Shown here: positions 20,701 to 31,028 of the stretch, in pieces
Numbering within the stretch: position 1 is the first letter of the stretch
How the letters are laid out: every line of letters starts with the position of its first letter
Assembly (NCBI GenBank): GCA_951799425.1
Contig: OX637393.1
Span: forward strand, 33,285,244 to 33,349,243
Length of the DNA: 64,000 nt
Reading direction: 5' to 3'
Source: Ilex aquifolium
Taxonomy: Eukaryota > Streptophyta > Magnoliopsida > Aquifoliales > Aquifoliaceae
Program-made: the position numbers and the translations under genes
Notes under the pieces: model-generated
The model's input: the letters and a program-made list of their open reading frames with translations, nothing else
Database searches by the model: none
Told to the model about the DNA's origin: nothing

Positions 20701-23222
20701 ACCTCCTCATTGATTGCCTTTTGCCTTTCAGAAGCAAAGCTCCTCCTCTTCTGTTTGATGGGTTTGCAAGTTGGGTTAACGCATAGCTTGTGGGTAATAA
20801 CCGATGGGTCAATCCCTTCCATGTCTTCTTGCTTCCAAGCGAACACTCCTATATTCTCTTTTAGGAATTGAATGAGGAGTCCTTTGAGCTCAGCGTTCAG
20901 TTTGGAACCCACATAAACGAGGTGTTCTGGCTTCTCATCAAGCTGAACTGGTTCCAGCTCTTCCGATGGCATTGGTCTTGTCTCCATTTCATCTCTCATG
21001 TCGAGCTCATCCAGTTGGATGTTCTCAACCTCCTTCCTTTTTATAGAAGCCATGTAGCATTCCCGTGCTACGCACTGGTCTCCTCGGACCACTCCGATTC
21101 CATTCTCTGTGGGGAACTTCACGACTAAATGATAGGCAGAAGGGATTGCCTTCATAGAATTTAAGGATGGCCTTCCAAGCAAGATGTTGTACGCAGATGG
21201 TGCATCGACTACTAGGAATTTGACAGTGGTAGTGGCTTGGCAAGGTGGGTCCCCCAGGGTGAGCACGAGCTGGATTGAACCCAGGGGGAGCACCCTTTCC
21301 CCGGAGAATCCTAGTAAGTGAGTGCTTACTGGTTCAAGCTTCTGCCTTCCTATGTCCATCTTGTCGAACGCAGGTGCGAAAATAATATCTGCCGAGCTCC
21401 CGTTATCAATTAGAACCCGATGAACGGTTCTATTTGCCACCACTGCTCGTACCACCAATGGATCATCATGGGGGTATTGGCACCCTTCTAAATCAGCATC
21501 TGAAAAAGTGATAGCTGTATCCAAACGTGGTGCTTTGGATACAGCATGCACTTCGAGAGCTTCTTCGGCTCTGATCCGTCGGAGGTGCGCCTTCCGAGCT
21601 GAGCTAGACTCTCCACCTCCGGCGAACCCTCCAGATATCACTCTGATTTCCCCTAGAGGCTGCTGGTGTGGTGCTGGTGCCTGCTGCCGGGGTGGCGGAG
21701 GCGGAAGAGCTCGGTTCTGGTCATCGTTGGCTATAAAACGACGCAGCTGACCTTGCTGGATCAAGAACTCGATTTCCTTCTTTAATTGAATGCAGTCATC
21801 AGTGTGGTGCCCATGATCCCGGTGATAATCACAGTACTTCGTGGGGTCTCTCTTTGCCGGGTCTGCCTTCATCCTAGGTGGCCATTTTAAAAATTTCTCG
21901 TTCTGGACCTCATACAGTACTTCTGACACAGCAGCGGTGAGTGGGGTAAACCGTTGAGGCCCATACCTGGGTTGTAGTTCAGGTTGCATGGGACCCAGCC
22001 GATCTCTGACATTTCCTCTCCTTTTTGGCGAGCGGTCTCTGTCTCTCCTTGGGGACCTCTCTCGTCCTTTTTCCTTCCTAGGGCTTCTGTCCCTTTTCTT
22101 TTCTTCTTTTTCCTTTTCCTTTCGTGAAGTCGTACCGACCACCTTAGAAAGGAGTGCCTCTTCACCGTTTATATATTTCTCTGCCTTGGCTAACACCTCA
22201 GCCATACTTGCCTGAGGGTTTTTTGATATGGAGAACATCAAATCCTTTGATTGCACTCCCAATCCTGCAATGAAAGCAGTTATGGCGAATTTTTCATCCG
22301 GGACGTCTACTTTCAATGTCTCCGAGTTAAATCTTTGGACATAAGTCCTCAGGTTTTCCTGGGGACCTTGCTTCACATTCAGCAGGTGGTAGCTCGGCTT
22401 TCTGTGTATCCGGGCTCCTATAAAGTGAGAGACAAAAGCAATGGAGAGTTCTTTAAAGGATGAGATCGAGGCTGGTGGGAGCCTATGAAACCAGTTTAAG
22501 GCGGAGCCTTTCAGCGTGATGGCAAAAGCTCTGCAGCGTACAGGATCCTGGTACCCATGTAACTCCATCTGGTTCTTGTAAGTGTTGAGATGATCCACGG
22601 GATCTTTCGATCCGTCAAAGACCTCCATTTGGGGCATCCTGAACTTTGATGGGAGAGGGAAGTGTAGCACCTCCGTGGTGAATGGGGATTCGGTTTGCTG
22701 AACCAAAACATCCATTGTAACCGGGGCCTTACTCTTTACGGCCTCTTTCATATGACTGAGCTCTTGCTGGAAATCTTTGAAGCGTTGTTCCCAGTGCTGC
22801 TCTCTCCTGTCTTGCGGATAAGGGAGAAAATCACCTCTCTCACCCCGGTCGTTCCGACTTTGCACTTCGTCGTTATGGCCATTACCAGGGGGTACGTAAG
22901 GGACGTATCCCCTGGCCTGGCTGCCTTCTCCCCCCTCGCTGACCTCTCTAAGGGGGTCCCAGTATCGAGGTTCCCTATGAGGGGGATTATTCTGGCCTTC
23001 TTGGGCCGGTGGTGCCTCCCGTGGGCGTTGTACGAGTTTTGACAGCTCTTCGTTTTCCTTTAGCAAGCGTTGGTTGACGAGACGAAGGGCCTCCAACTCG
23101 TTATTAATGGGGGAATTCGCCTCCTGGATGTTCCCGGGTTGTCTGCCGTGGGCAGTTTCCGGCTGATCTTGCATTCGGGGTAGGTTTGTTTGACTTCTGC
23201 TCATATTTCGAGTTATTACCAT
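17751..23222 (-). CDS. gag-pol: Tat-2 gag-pol polyprotein
   Basis: One open frame of 1823 codons, starting 42 bases inside the primer site. In approximate residue order: gag core 170-350; a CX2HX4HX4C knuckle (CDYHRDHGHHTDDC) near 460-475; retropepsin with active-site stretch VLIDNGSSADII near 595-610; reverse transcriptase about 850-1060 with the YIDDM catalytic motif near 975; RNase H about 1110-1220; a second, archaeal-type RNase H starting LSVDGAANAQGSGAG near 1255, the hallmark of the Tat lineage; integrase with its zinc region near 1470-1520, the DDE core about 1540-1650 and a C-terminal domain. All parts are present and in the usual order, so the frame looks whole. It would give the virus-like particle proteins and the enzymes for copying and insertion. 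The frame carries no stop between gag and pol. Confidence 0.96.
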   Translation of the reverse strand: MVITRNMSRSQTNLPRMQDQPETAHGRQPGNIQEANSPINNELEALRLVNQRLLKENEELSKLVQRPREAPPAQEGQNNPPHREPRYWDPLREVSEGGEGSQARGYVPYVPPGNGHNDEVQSRNDRGERGDFLPYPQDRREQHWEQRFKDFQQELSHMKEAVKSKAPVTMDVLVQQTESPFTTEVLHFPLPSKFRMPQMEVFDGSKDPVDHLNTYKNQMELHGYQDPVRCRAFAITLKGSALNWFHRLPPASISSFKELSIAFVSHFIGARIHRKPSYHLLNVKQGPQENLRTYVQRFNSETLKVDVPDEKFAITAFIAGLGVQSKDLMFSISKNPQASMAEVLAKAEKYINGEEALLSKVVGTTSRKEKEKEEKKRDRSPRKEKGRERSPRRDRDRSPKRRGNVRDRLGPMQPELQPRYGPQRFTPLTAAVSEVLYEVQNEKFLKWPPRMKADPAKRDPTKYCDYHRDHGHHTDDCIQLKKEIEFLIQQGQLRRFIANDDQNRALPPPPPRQQAPAPHQQPLGEIRVISGGFAGGGESSSARKAHLRRIRAEEALEVHAVSKAPRLDTAITFSDADLEGCQYPHDDPLVVRAVVANRTVHRVLIDNGSSADIIFAPAFDKMDIGRQKLEPVSTHLLGFSGERVLPLGSIQLVLTLGDPPCQATTTVKFLVVDAPSAYNILLGRPSLNSMKAIPSAYHLVVKFPTENGIGVVRGDQCVARECYMASIKRKEVENIQLDELDMRDEMETRPMPSEELEPVQLDEKPEHLVYVGSKLNAELKGLLIQFLKENIGVFAWKQEDMEGIDPSVITHKLCVNPTCKPIKQKRRSFASERQKAINEEVSKLLHAKAIREVHYPTWLANVVLVKKTNGKWRLCIDFTDLNRACPKDSFPLPRIDLIVDATAGHELLSFMDAFSGYNQIRMDPSDQEKTSFVTEQGTYCYQVMPFGLKNAGATYQRLVNKMFQKQIGASMEVYIDDMLVKSLKAELHIEHLAESFRILREYKMKLNPAKCAFGVSAGKFLGFIVNSRGIEANPEKVRAMMEMQSPSNTKEVQRLTGRIAALSRFVSRASDKCQPFFQILKKAFHWDAKCEEAFEDLKRYMSSPPVLVSPLEGEILTLYLAVSDFSTSAALVRERDRAQQPVYYCSRALRGAEERYPRMEKLVLALVTTARRLRPYFQAHTVEVPTDQPMKQVLHKPESSGRLVKWAVELSEFDIRYKPRAAIKGQILADFIAEFTAAAPMETTDLVPDLPIWKLSVDGAANAQGSGAGMILTSPEGIDVEYALRFGFKASNNEAEYEAVIAGLNLAYSMEAEQLEICSDSQLVVKQIEECYEARGEKMVLYLKKVRELMKQFVQVKVRHVPRVENSRADALARLATASQEDLDRLIPVEHLPKPSVSIEEGEILSIEAQPSWMDPIVEYLQNGTLPNNAKEASKLRARSARFSLMQGKLYKHGFSMPLLKCVGDEDANYILREVHEGICGNHIGARALAGKVLRQGYYWPTILTSATDLVRKCKTCQEHANMSHCPPELLTSVVSPWPFQQWGLDILGPLPTGVGQCKFAIIGVDYFTKWAEVEPLATITEQKVQNFVWKSIVCRFGVPRAFVSDNGKQFDNSKFKSFCAELGIKNYFSAPAHPQSNGQAEVTIRTIKSALKTKLENLKGKWVEYIPEVLWAYRTTARSATQETPFALAFGTEAVAPVEIGLQSPRVEFADSEHNDESLLLNLDLLDEKRDRALHRVRTYQRKTARYYDRRVRHRSFKVGDLVLRRLMLARKDPTHGKLGPNWEGPYIVSRIIRPGNYELQTEEGKVLPHSWNAEHLKKFFQ

Positions 23223-23263
23223 CAGTCACTGAGGAATCAGCTTACTTGTAACAGGAACAGTCG

Positions 23264-23281
23264 TTCCCACAGACGGCGCCA
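23264..23281 (-). other. Primer binding site of Tat-2
   Basis: TGGCGCCGTCTGTGGGAA on the minus strand, three bases inside the 5' LTR. This is the usual Tat-type primer site; I do not assign the tRNA. A decayed version is present in Tat-1 at about 52352-52369. Confidence 0.85.
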
Positions 23282-23284
23282 AAC

Positions 23285-23995
23285 TGATGGTGTAAACCTC
23301 CGGATACGAGCTAAGGAACCAGATTAATTGGCGTGAACAGTTTGCATGGGGACTAATATGGCATCTGAGCTACAAGGCTCATGAAGTGGAGAATGAAAGC
23401 TCTAATTAGTCGTGTATAATGTGTGAAATACGGTGGAAATATAGTGGTTCACCGGCCAGTGAGCTCGGCTAGTCCACTCTCTAATGGAGGCTCTTGCTCC
23501 TTCTTCTTTATTGATGAATTGAAGGTGTTACAGTCGAATACTCAGGGAACTAGGGTTTCAAAAAATCTCTCTCTTCTAATGGGGGATATCTCTTTCTTTT
23601 TATAGCCTCATATTTACCTCTAATACGGGACTATCCTACATTGAAGGGATCGTGCCCTATCTTCATCCACAATTCCGGAGTTACCTAAATTCCTTATGGC
23701 TGGCTTTAAACGGAGAGATCTTTGCCTTCTTCTGTGGGATCCTCCTTAGTTTTAGGAGGAGATCATGGTTAAATACGGGTTTTCTGCCTCGGATTGGATT
23801 CTACCTCCTTAATAAGGGTATCCGAGTCGTCTTGTTGTTCCCTCAGCATTTCTCCTCTCGCGCCTTCGACTAGGAGCTCTTAGTGCTGACTGGATGAGCT
23901 CTGCTCATGGCTAGGGGAGCTCAGCTTATTTTGCCTGAGCTCCCGAGCTGAGCTCTCTTACTGAGCACGTGCCAGTTTTATTCTGGGTATCATCA
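23285..23995 (-). repeat. Tat-2 5' LTR
   Basis: 711 bases, differing from 10170-10880 at two positions by eye. The minus-strand TATA box is at 23596-23605. Element transcription would start here toward lower coordinates. Followed by target copy GGCCC at 23996-24000. Confidence 0.97.
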
Positions 23996-24004
23996 GGCCC
24001 CAAT

Positions 24005-25474
24005 ATGAACATTGACCAAGACCCACCCGAGGATGCGGGTGAAAATTTTGAGAATCTAGGTGCAAATCCAAACATGCAAAGGGGTGAGGGAGTGCCAGAA
24101 CCTAGAATGCCTAATCCACGAGTGCAATTCCCTCCTCCTATGAATGAAGGGAACAATATCCAAGTTGACCCTCCGGCGAGGTCAATGAGGGAATTCCTTC
24201 AACCCACACAAAGCACCACACCTTCATGCATCCTCCTTCCAGTCCAAGCTCACCTCTTCCTAGTTAAGCCGGGGATGTTGCAACTACTTCCCACATTCCA
24301 CGGAATTGAGAAGGAGAACCCCTACTTGCATATTAAGGATTTCGAGGAGATAGTTGCAACCTTCCTCACCAATCATGGTATGGAAGATATAGCTAGGATG
24401 AAATTGTTCCCTTTTTCCCTGAGAGATAAGGCAAAAACTTGGCTTAATTCCTTGAGACCTCGATCCATAACATCTTGAAACCAAATGCTCTCTGAGTTTT
24501 TCAACAAATTTTTCCCGGTGCATAAAACCACCGCCTTAAAAAAACAAATACAAAACTTTTCAGAGAAGTCCAATGAGCAATTCTACCAATGTTGGGATCG
24601 GTACAATGAATTATTAAAATCCATTCCACACCATGGCTTTGAACCATGGTAGTTGGTGAGTTTCTTCTATGAGGGAATCACACTGGGCCATCGACAGTTC
24701 ATCGATATGATGTGTAATGGGGAATTTTTGAATAAAGACCCCGATGAGGCCTTAGATTACTTTGACACATTGGCATAGAATGCACAATCATGGGACATTA
24801 CGGATCCTACCGATGTACCAAGGTCTTCTCCTCAAGGAAGTAGCCAAACTCATGGGGGAGGGATTTATGACTTGAGAGACCGGGAAGACTTGCTTTCCAA
24901 AATTGCCAAATTGTCTAGGAAGGTTGAGAGTCTTGAAGTCAATAGGAGGCACGAGGTGTCAAATGTTTCAAAGATTGAGGAGGGATGCTCAATTTGCGAG
25001 AGTGTAGATCATTCCATATCGGAATGCCCTAACATTCCAGTACTTAAGGAAGTGTATCACGAGCAAGTCAATGCCTTTAACCAAACGAGGCAATCATTTT
25101 CTCCACATTCGAACACTTACAATCCGGGTTGGAGCAATCACCCGAACTTTAGCTGGAGAAATGAGAACCCCACTCGTCATGGTTCAAATGCATACACACC
25201 TTCCGTGCCCCCTACGCAAAATCAATATCAAGGCCAAGGCCAAGGGTCTAGCTCCCAATACCCCCGGTCCAATCCGCAAGGGCATTCATCAAACCCACCA
25301 CCACAGAATTTTTCATCAAGTCCACCTCCACAAAGCATTTCCCAAGGACCATCCAATCTTCCCACCTATCAACCTCCCCACAAGAGGAATTTGGAGGATA
25401 TGGTTCATGCTTTCATTCAAAGCCAAACTACCTTCAATCAAAATCAAACCGCTATAAACAATCAAATGCCATAG
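24005..25474 (+). pseudogene. Athila-1 gag
   Basis: Athila-type gag remains. The N-terminal part is marked by REFLQPTQSTTPSC and KPGMLQLLPTFHGIEKENPY, a family signature also seen in Athila-3 at 63860 onward. The later part (24872-25474) holds a CX2CX4HX4C-type knuckle (CSICESVDHSISEC) and a long Gln/Pro/Asn-rich tail with the SWRNENP block. The frame is broken. Tat-2 sits just upstream, between the primer site and gag. Confidence 0.85.
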
Positions 25475-26750
25475 CTTTTAATGACATTCGAGCCCAACTC
25501 ACAAAGTTGACAAACTCCATGGGGGCATCACAACAAGAGAAAGGGAAATTCCCCGTTCAACCCCAAGAGAACCCTAGAGGTCAACATGTTGTTGAGTCAC
25601 CGGAGCCCTTAAGAGAGAGTTGTGAGCAACTCAAGACGGTTACCACCCTTCGTAGTGGCAAACAAATTGACAAAACCTTGGTGCCAAAGGTCTCACCCAA
25701 GGTGACACCGAGGGAGGTGAGGTGAGTGATGAGGTGGTCGAGAAAGAAAACTTGAGTGATGGAACTGTGCATGTATCCCCTATTCCTGCTCCTTTTCCTA
25801 ATCGTTTGAAGCCACCTGTCAAGGTGGCTAATTATGTTAATATACTTGAAATGTTTAAGCAGGTAAAAATCAACATTTCACTCCTTGATGCCATAAAGCA
25901 AATTTCATCTTGTGCAAAGATCTTGAAGGACTTATGCACGGTGAAGAGGAGGCTCAATGTCCACAAGAAAGCATTTCTCACCGAGCAAGTGAGCTCGATT
26001 TTGAGGACAAACACTCCTCTGAAGTTTAAAGACCCCAGTTGTCCTACCATTGCCATAACCATCTGGAATTTTCAGGTTGAGCAAGCATTGCTCATTTGGG
26101 TGCTAGTGTGAACCTCCTTCCGTACTCGGTGTACCAACAACTTCAGCTCGAAGAATTGAAGCCTACTCCAATCACGCTTCAACTGGCGGATCGTAGTGTC
26201 CGAACACCAAGGGGAGTAGTTGAGGATGTTTTAGTGCAAGTCGATAAATTTTACTTTCCTGTTGATTTTATTGTGCTTGACACTCACCCAGTTGCAAATC
26301 TTAGCTCCCAAATCCCCGTAATACTTGGTAGACCTTTTCTTGTCACATCCAATGCTGTGATTAATTGCAGGAATGGTCTTATGAAGCTAGCATTTGGGAA
26401 CATGACTATGGATCTCAACGTGTTCAACTTGTCCAAGCAACAGGGGGATGATGAGGAGGTGCATGAAGTCAATAGAATTGACACCTTGGAGGAAGAACAC
26501 TTGGAACTTTTGGGCATGTTAAAGTTGAAAGAAGAGGAGAATGTTGATCTAGAGGAAGTCGATGAGCAAGAGGAATTAGAGAGTTTGAAAGGGGTAGAAA
26601 AGTGGATCCCTACATTTGAGAAGCTCCCACACCAAGACAATAAGATTTTCCCATCAAATGAGCAAAAGCCCAGTTTGGAATTGAAGCCATTACCTTCCCA
26701 TTTGAAGATGCATATCTTGGGGAAGATGAGACATTTTCGGTGGTAATGAG
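25475..26750 (+). pseudogene. Athila-1 protease region
   Basis: The region 25507-26750 carries the linker and retropepsin of Athila. A conserved block ends in LLPYSVYQQL after the active-site stretch (about 26096), and VDFIVLDTHPV and IPVILGRPFL are typical flap and core motifs. An acidic linker (EEEHLELLGMLKLKEEEN region) leads to RT. The frame is broken. Confidence 0.8.
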
Positions 26751-26799
26751 CTCAACGTTGGATGCAAAGCAAGAAGAATAGCTCTTAGAAGTGTTGAGG

Positions 26800-28335
26800 A
26801 GGCATAAAAGGGCGATTGGTTGGACAATTGCCAACATCAAAGGGATAAGCCCCCTCATTTGTACACACCGAATTTATCTTGAAGAGGATGCCAAACCGTC
26901 CTGACAACCACAAAGAATGTTGAATCCAATCATGAAGGAGGTGGTGAGGGACAAAGTGTTGAAACTACTTGACGTGGGCATCATTTTCCCGATTGCTGAT
27001 AGTAAGTGGGTTAGCCCCACGCAAGTAGTACCCAAGAATTCGGGAGTCACTATTGTGGAGAATGAAGAGAATGAGCTTATTCCAACAAGGGTGATCACGG
27101 GTTGGAGAGTTTGCATTGATTACCGGAAGCTCAACCTGTGCACAAGGAAAGACCACTTCCCAATGCCATTTCTCGATCAAGTATTGGAACGAGTAGCGGG
27201 GCATCTATTCTATTGCTTCTTAGATGGATACTCTGGCTACAATCAAATCGAAATTGCATTGGAAGACCAAGAGAAGACCACCTTCACTTGTCCCTACGGT
27301 ACATTTGCTTACCGTCGCATGCCTTTTGGGTTATGTAATGTCCCCGGGACCTTTCAACGTTGCATGATGGGAATTTTTAGTGATATGGTGGAGAAGATTG
27401 TTGAGATTTTTATGGATGACTTCTCAGTCTTCGAGGATTCTTTCAGTGGATGCTTGGAGAACTTGGAGAAAGTTCTTGAGAGATGCGAAGAGAAGAACTT
27501 AGTCTTGAATTGAGAGAAGTGTCACTTCATGGTGACATAAGGAATTGTTCTCGGGCACATCGTTTCGGCAAAAGGGATCGAAGTTGACAAATCAAAGGTG
27601 GAGGCCATCTCCAACCTCCCTACGTCGAGAGTCGTCAAGGATATCAGGTCGTTTATGGGCCATGCTGGATTTTATTGTCGTTTCATTAAAAATTTTAGTG
27701 CATTGGCCCGACATTTGACCAATTTATTGTCTAAGGATGTCTCATTCAAGTGGTCAGATGATCGTGAGGCATCTTTTACAAAACTCAAAAGCATGCTTGT
27801 CACACCTCCGATTATGCGGCCACCTAAATGGGATTTACCTTTTGAGCTTATGTGCGACGCGAGTGATTACGCAGTCGATGCAGTGCTCGGTCAAAGGGAG
27901 GAGAATAGACCTTATGTAATATACTATGCTAGCAAAACGCTCAATGAAGCCCAAATGAATTACACAACCACAGAAAAGGAGCTACTAGCGGTAGTATTTG
28001 CATTAGATAAATTCCGATCTTACATCATTAGTTCACCGATAGTAGTCTACACTGATCACTCTGCTTTGAAGTAGCTGTTGTCTAAGCAGGATGCCAAACC
28101 AAGACTTATCAGGTGGATCCTCCTACTCCAAGAATTCAATTTAACAATCAAAGACAAGAAAGGAGTGGAGAACGTGGTGGTGGACCATTTATCTCGACTA
28201 GTGGTGCAAGAGGCTGAGGAGAACATTCCTATCCCAGATTTCTTTCCTGATAAGCAATTGCTTTCAATTCATTCTATTTGTCCATGGTATGCTAACATCT
28301 ATAACTATCTTGCAACAGGACAAATACCACCGTAG
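26800..28335 (+). pseudogene. Athila-1 reverse transcriptase and RNase H
   Basis: RT signatures: RVITGWRVCIDYRKLN (about 27090-27135), RKDHFPMPFLDQVLERVAGH, GYSGYNQIEIALEDQEKTTF, MPFGLCN, and the catalytic FMDDFSVF (about 27408). The thumb/connection region with RSFMGHAGFYCRFIKNFS starts near 27636, and RNase H ([18 protein letters not shown] near 27840; YTDHSALK near 28050) follows up to about 28335. The match to Athila-2 RT is close. The frame is broken. Confidence 0.85.
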
Positions 28336-28362
28336 TGGAGCCTAGAGGATCGAAGGAGGTTC

Positions 28363-28560
28363 ATGGAGGATGTGAAGTCCTTTTACTTCGACAACCCGTA
28401 CATGTTCAAGTACTGCCCTAACCAAGTCATGCGGAGATGCGTACCGGAGAATGAACAGCGGGATGTCCTCGCATTCTGTCATTCAAAGGCATGCGGTGGC
28501 CACTTCTCTACGAAGAAAACGTCGGCAAAAATCCTATACTCAGGTTTTTACTGGTCCTCT
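28363..28560 (+). pseudogene. Athila-1 integrase, zinc-binding part
   Basis: Integrase N-terminal region with the His/Cys zinc pattern around CHSKACGGHFSTKKTSAKIL. It stops at the Athila-2 insertion; bases 28556-28560 (CCTCT) are the left target copy. The rest of integrase follows at 40053. Confidence 0.8.
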
Positions 28561-29884
28561 TGTTGTCCGAATTTGGTATTGACAATTTACGTGCAACTAT
28601 ACACGATCAACAAGTAATAAAGTGATAAGTAGAGTATCGTTCCCACGGAGAATTATTACTAATAAATTCCAAATACTAACTTTATATCAATCCAATTTTA
28701 TTCAAACAATTGGAATTAACTATGGAATGACTAAATTAAAACTAAATCTAATCTTAACAGTCAAGGGTTGAATTTACCGGATAAAAGAAGTTAATATTAC
28801 AACTTCCCCTAATGCTTCGTATAAATCTCTCCACTCTCTTTCCAGTTAATTGATCAAAATAAGTTGTTAACTGAGACTTCAAAATTATTTATCAAACCTC
28901 TTCCGATAGTAAGATAAACATATCTCTCCCAATTAAATTACTATATTCCTATGCAAAATAAGTTGGAATAGATTCATTAAGTTCAAACTCTTATAAAAGT
29001 TACACACGGCATATAGGTATATTTTATCCTATACACAAACCCAGCAATTCAATCCTAAGAAGAATTAACCAGACGCATGTTATCATATTCCGATCTATCC
29101 CTAGAATTCATCTCCCAATTTCATCTAGGGAATCAAATTAATTGGTGGCCACACAATCATATATTAAGCACAAAATATGATAAACAACTCATGTATGATC
29201 ACAAAGAACTAGAAACGAGAGTAGATCAATTTAACTAGACATTAGGTTCCGTTGCAATCTTAATAAAGATTTAGTTCATAATGTAATGGAAAAACATTCT
29301 TCTCAAATTAAACAACATCTCAGAAAATCAAGAAGTAAAAGTAAGAGAAAAGAATGAAAACTTAGTTGCAATCTTCAACTCCTCTCTAGCCTTCAAGTCC
29401 GATTTTCTTCACGTCGGTTCCTTCGATTCTTGCCTTCAATTTTCTATCAATCTTTGGTCTTTCTTTATGTTTTCCAGCCCCCAAAGTTAGTCTCTCCTCT
29501 TCCAACTCAAACCCTAGCATATATGTAGCATTAGGGTTCAATTTCGGGTCAAAACAAGTCATAATTCGCGTCCCAAAACCAACTCAAGCGCAGCTGCGCT
29601 GGAACAGCGCTGAATGGGCAGTAAGTGGGCGCAAGGGCGCTGGAACAGCGCTGGTCTCTTTTAAGCCTTCAGCTCCCTTGTTATTTAGCCTTCAAAAACC
29701 CAACTTTTAGGCTCCAAATTGACCTTGTTTCTTTCCAAATGATCTTGTTTTATTCCAAATGATGATTCCTATCAAATAACATCAAAACACACAAAACAAA
29801 TAACAAAGAACATAAAATAATTGAAAACTTGTAAATTCCTCAAGTCGAAAGTACTCAATTCGTAGGTATAAAACCCACTCATCA
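28561..29884 (-). repeat. Athila-2 3' LTR
   Basis: 1324 bases from TGTTGTCCGAATTTGG to CACTCATCA. Matches 38701-40047 with scattered differences. It carries an AGCGCTG-rich array at 29587-29654. No gene inside. Confidence 0.93.
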
Positions 29885-29900
29885 AATACCCCCAAACTTA
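29885..29900 (-). other. Polypurine tract of Athila-2
   Basis: On the minus strand AAGTTTGGGGGTATT directly precedes the 3' LTR. It is the same type as the AGTTGGGGGGTG tract of Athila-1. Confidence 0.75.
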
Positions 29901-30338
29901 AATGTTTGTTTGCCCTCAAGCAAAATACTAAGAACAAAAGCTATAAAAATTAATTCTAACAACCAACTACTCAACCAATGGATCAATATGAATCTGAATA
30001 ATGGCCCCAAAAAGTTACTACAAAAATTTAATTCACGGGAAACTTCAAAACAGTGCAAAGTCCAACAGCTCAACATACTCCTTAATTTTACCTCCGCTCA
30101 TGACCCTTTAAATACATGTGCATATTCTAACTGTTTAAACTAGCCATCACCCAGATAAATTTACGTAATCAAGCGCCCCATAAGAAATACTCAATATCAA
30201 CTCCATGAACTTACGTTTCACATCAACCTCTGCTAATTAAGACAAAACATATAACTAGAAGGTACAAAGATTTTTATTCTTTTCTCTTTTTTTTTTTTTC
30301 GTCTCTCTCTTTTTCTCTCTTCTTTTTCATTCATTTGG

Positions 30339-30483
30339 TGAGTGCATTTTATGCTCCATCTCACCTCCTATTGAGCGAGTGCGTTTTACGCTCCATCTCG
30401 CCTTCTCTTGATCGAGTGCGTTTTATGCTCAATCTCGTTCTCAACATGTGTTTATGAGTGAGTGCGTTTTACGCTCCATCTCT
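30339..30483. repeat. Short tandem repeat in Athila-2 3' UTR
   Basis: Four copies of a core like GAGTGCGTTTTACGCTCCAT, spaced about 35-50 bases. Each core holds an inverted-repeat element GAGTGCG...CGCTC. Copies vary at single bases. Confidence 0.75.
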
Positions 30484-30967
30484 ACTCACCACATGCCCTT
30501 TTCTTGTTTCTTGTCTTCCTATTTTTTTTTTCTTTCTAACTCATGAAGGATCAAATCAAAATAATTTTTTCAAAAACTCTTTTTTTTTTTTTATACTATC
30601 CCATCATAACCAATATTTCCCCCAAACTTATATGAATGTCTAAACTTGCTTTGAATGATGCTTAAATAAATTTTCTAGAGTTTCATTGATATCTCCCACA
30701 AGCACTTAGCCAAATAAATTCTCTAAATGATAACTAACCAAACAGATGGAAATGTGCTCATGCTTGAAAAAAATCATAACCAGTGTAAAACCAACTAATA
30801 TGTTAAACTACAAACTCAACATGTTCATGAATTTCCCTTGAATTAACAATTAATCCATTTCATCATTGGTCATGATCAAATTCACTCAACCCATTGCTCA
30901 AGTTGTACTAAAACATGCAATCTAAATGCAAATGCAAACAAGAAAAACACCCCCAAACTTAAACTAA

Positions 30968-30983
30968 ACATTGTCCTCAATGT
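30968..30983 (-). ncRNA. Conserved CATTG-AGGA-CAATG hairpin, Athila-2
   Basis: On the minus strand ACATTGAGGACAATGT forms a six-pair stem with loop AGGA and is followed by AAGTTTGGGGG. The same hairpin plus G-run occurs in Athila-1 (41280-41297) and the gag-only element (56375-56392), where the outer pair is G-C in place of A-T. This is a structural element of the retrotransposon RNA, not a separate gene. Confidence 0.5.
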
Positions 30984-31028
30984 ATAAAGTAGGAAAAATT
31001 TAAGACATAGGACTTCCCTGAGACTTTG

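Larger units (their letters stand above)
10170..23995 (-). mobile_element. Tat-2: whole-looking, young Tat-type gypsy element
   Basis: A 13,826-base minus-strand element with a perfect target copy GGCCC on both sides. The two LTRs are 711 bases each (10170-10880 and 23285-23995), with two differences by eye. In minus-strand order it has a 5' LTR, primer site (23264-23281), one long gag-pol frame (23222-17751), a repeat-rich 3' region, two antisense genes, a polypurine tract and a 3' LTR. Two RNase H domains place it in the Tat lineage. With two LTR differences and substitution rates of about 0.7 to 1.3 per 10^8 sites per year it would be roughly 0.1 to 0.2 million years old; slow-evolving woody hosts would push this back. 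It looks whole. Confidence 0.95.
29901..31028 (-). other. Athila-2 3' untranslated region
   Basis: AT-rich non-coding sequence with a C/T-rich stretch and T-runs near 30275-30310 and 30515-30600. A short tandem repeat lies at 30339-30483 and a conserved hairpin at 30968-30983. No open frame of interest. Confidence 0.7.

Noticed and set aside
18854-23042. Plus-strand open stretches opposite Tat-2 gag-pol
   Set aside because: Shadows of the long minus-strand frame, without domain content.
23264-23281. A tRNA gene fragment at primer binding sites
   Set aside because: Only 18 bases match, and they lie at the expected place beside each LTR. They are primer sites, not tRNA genes.
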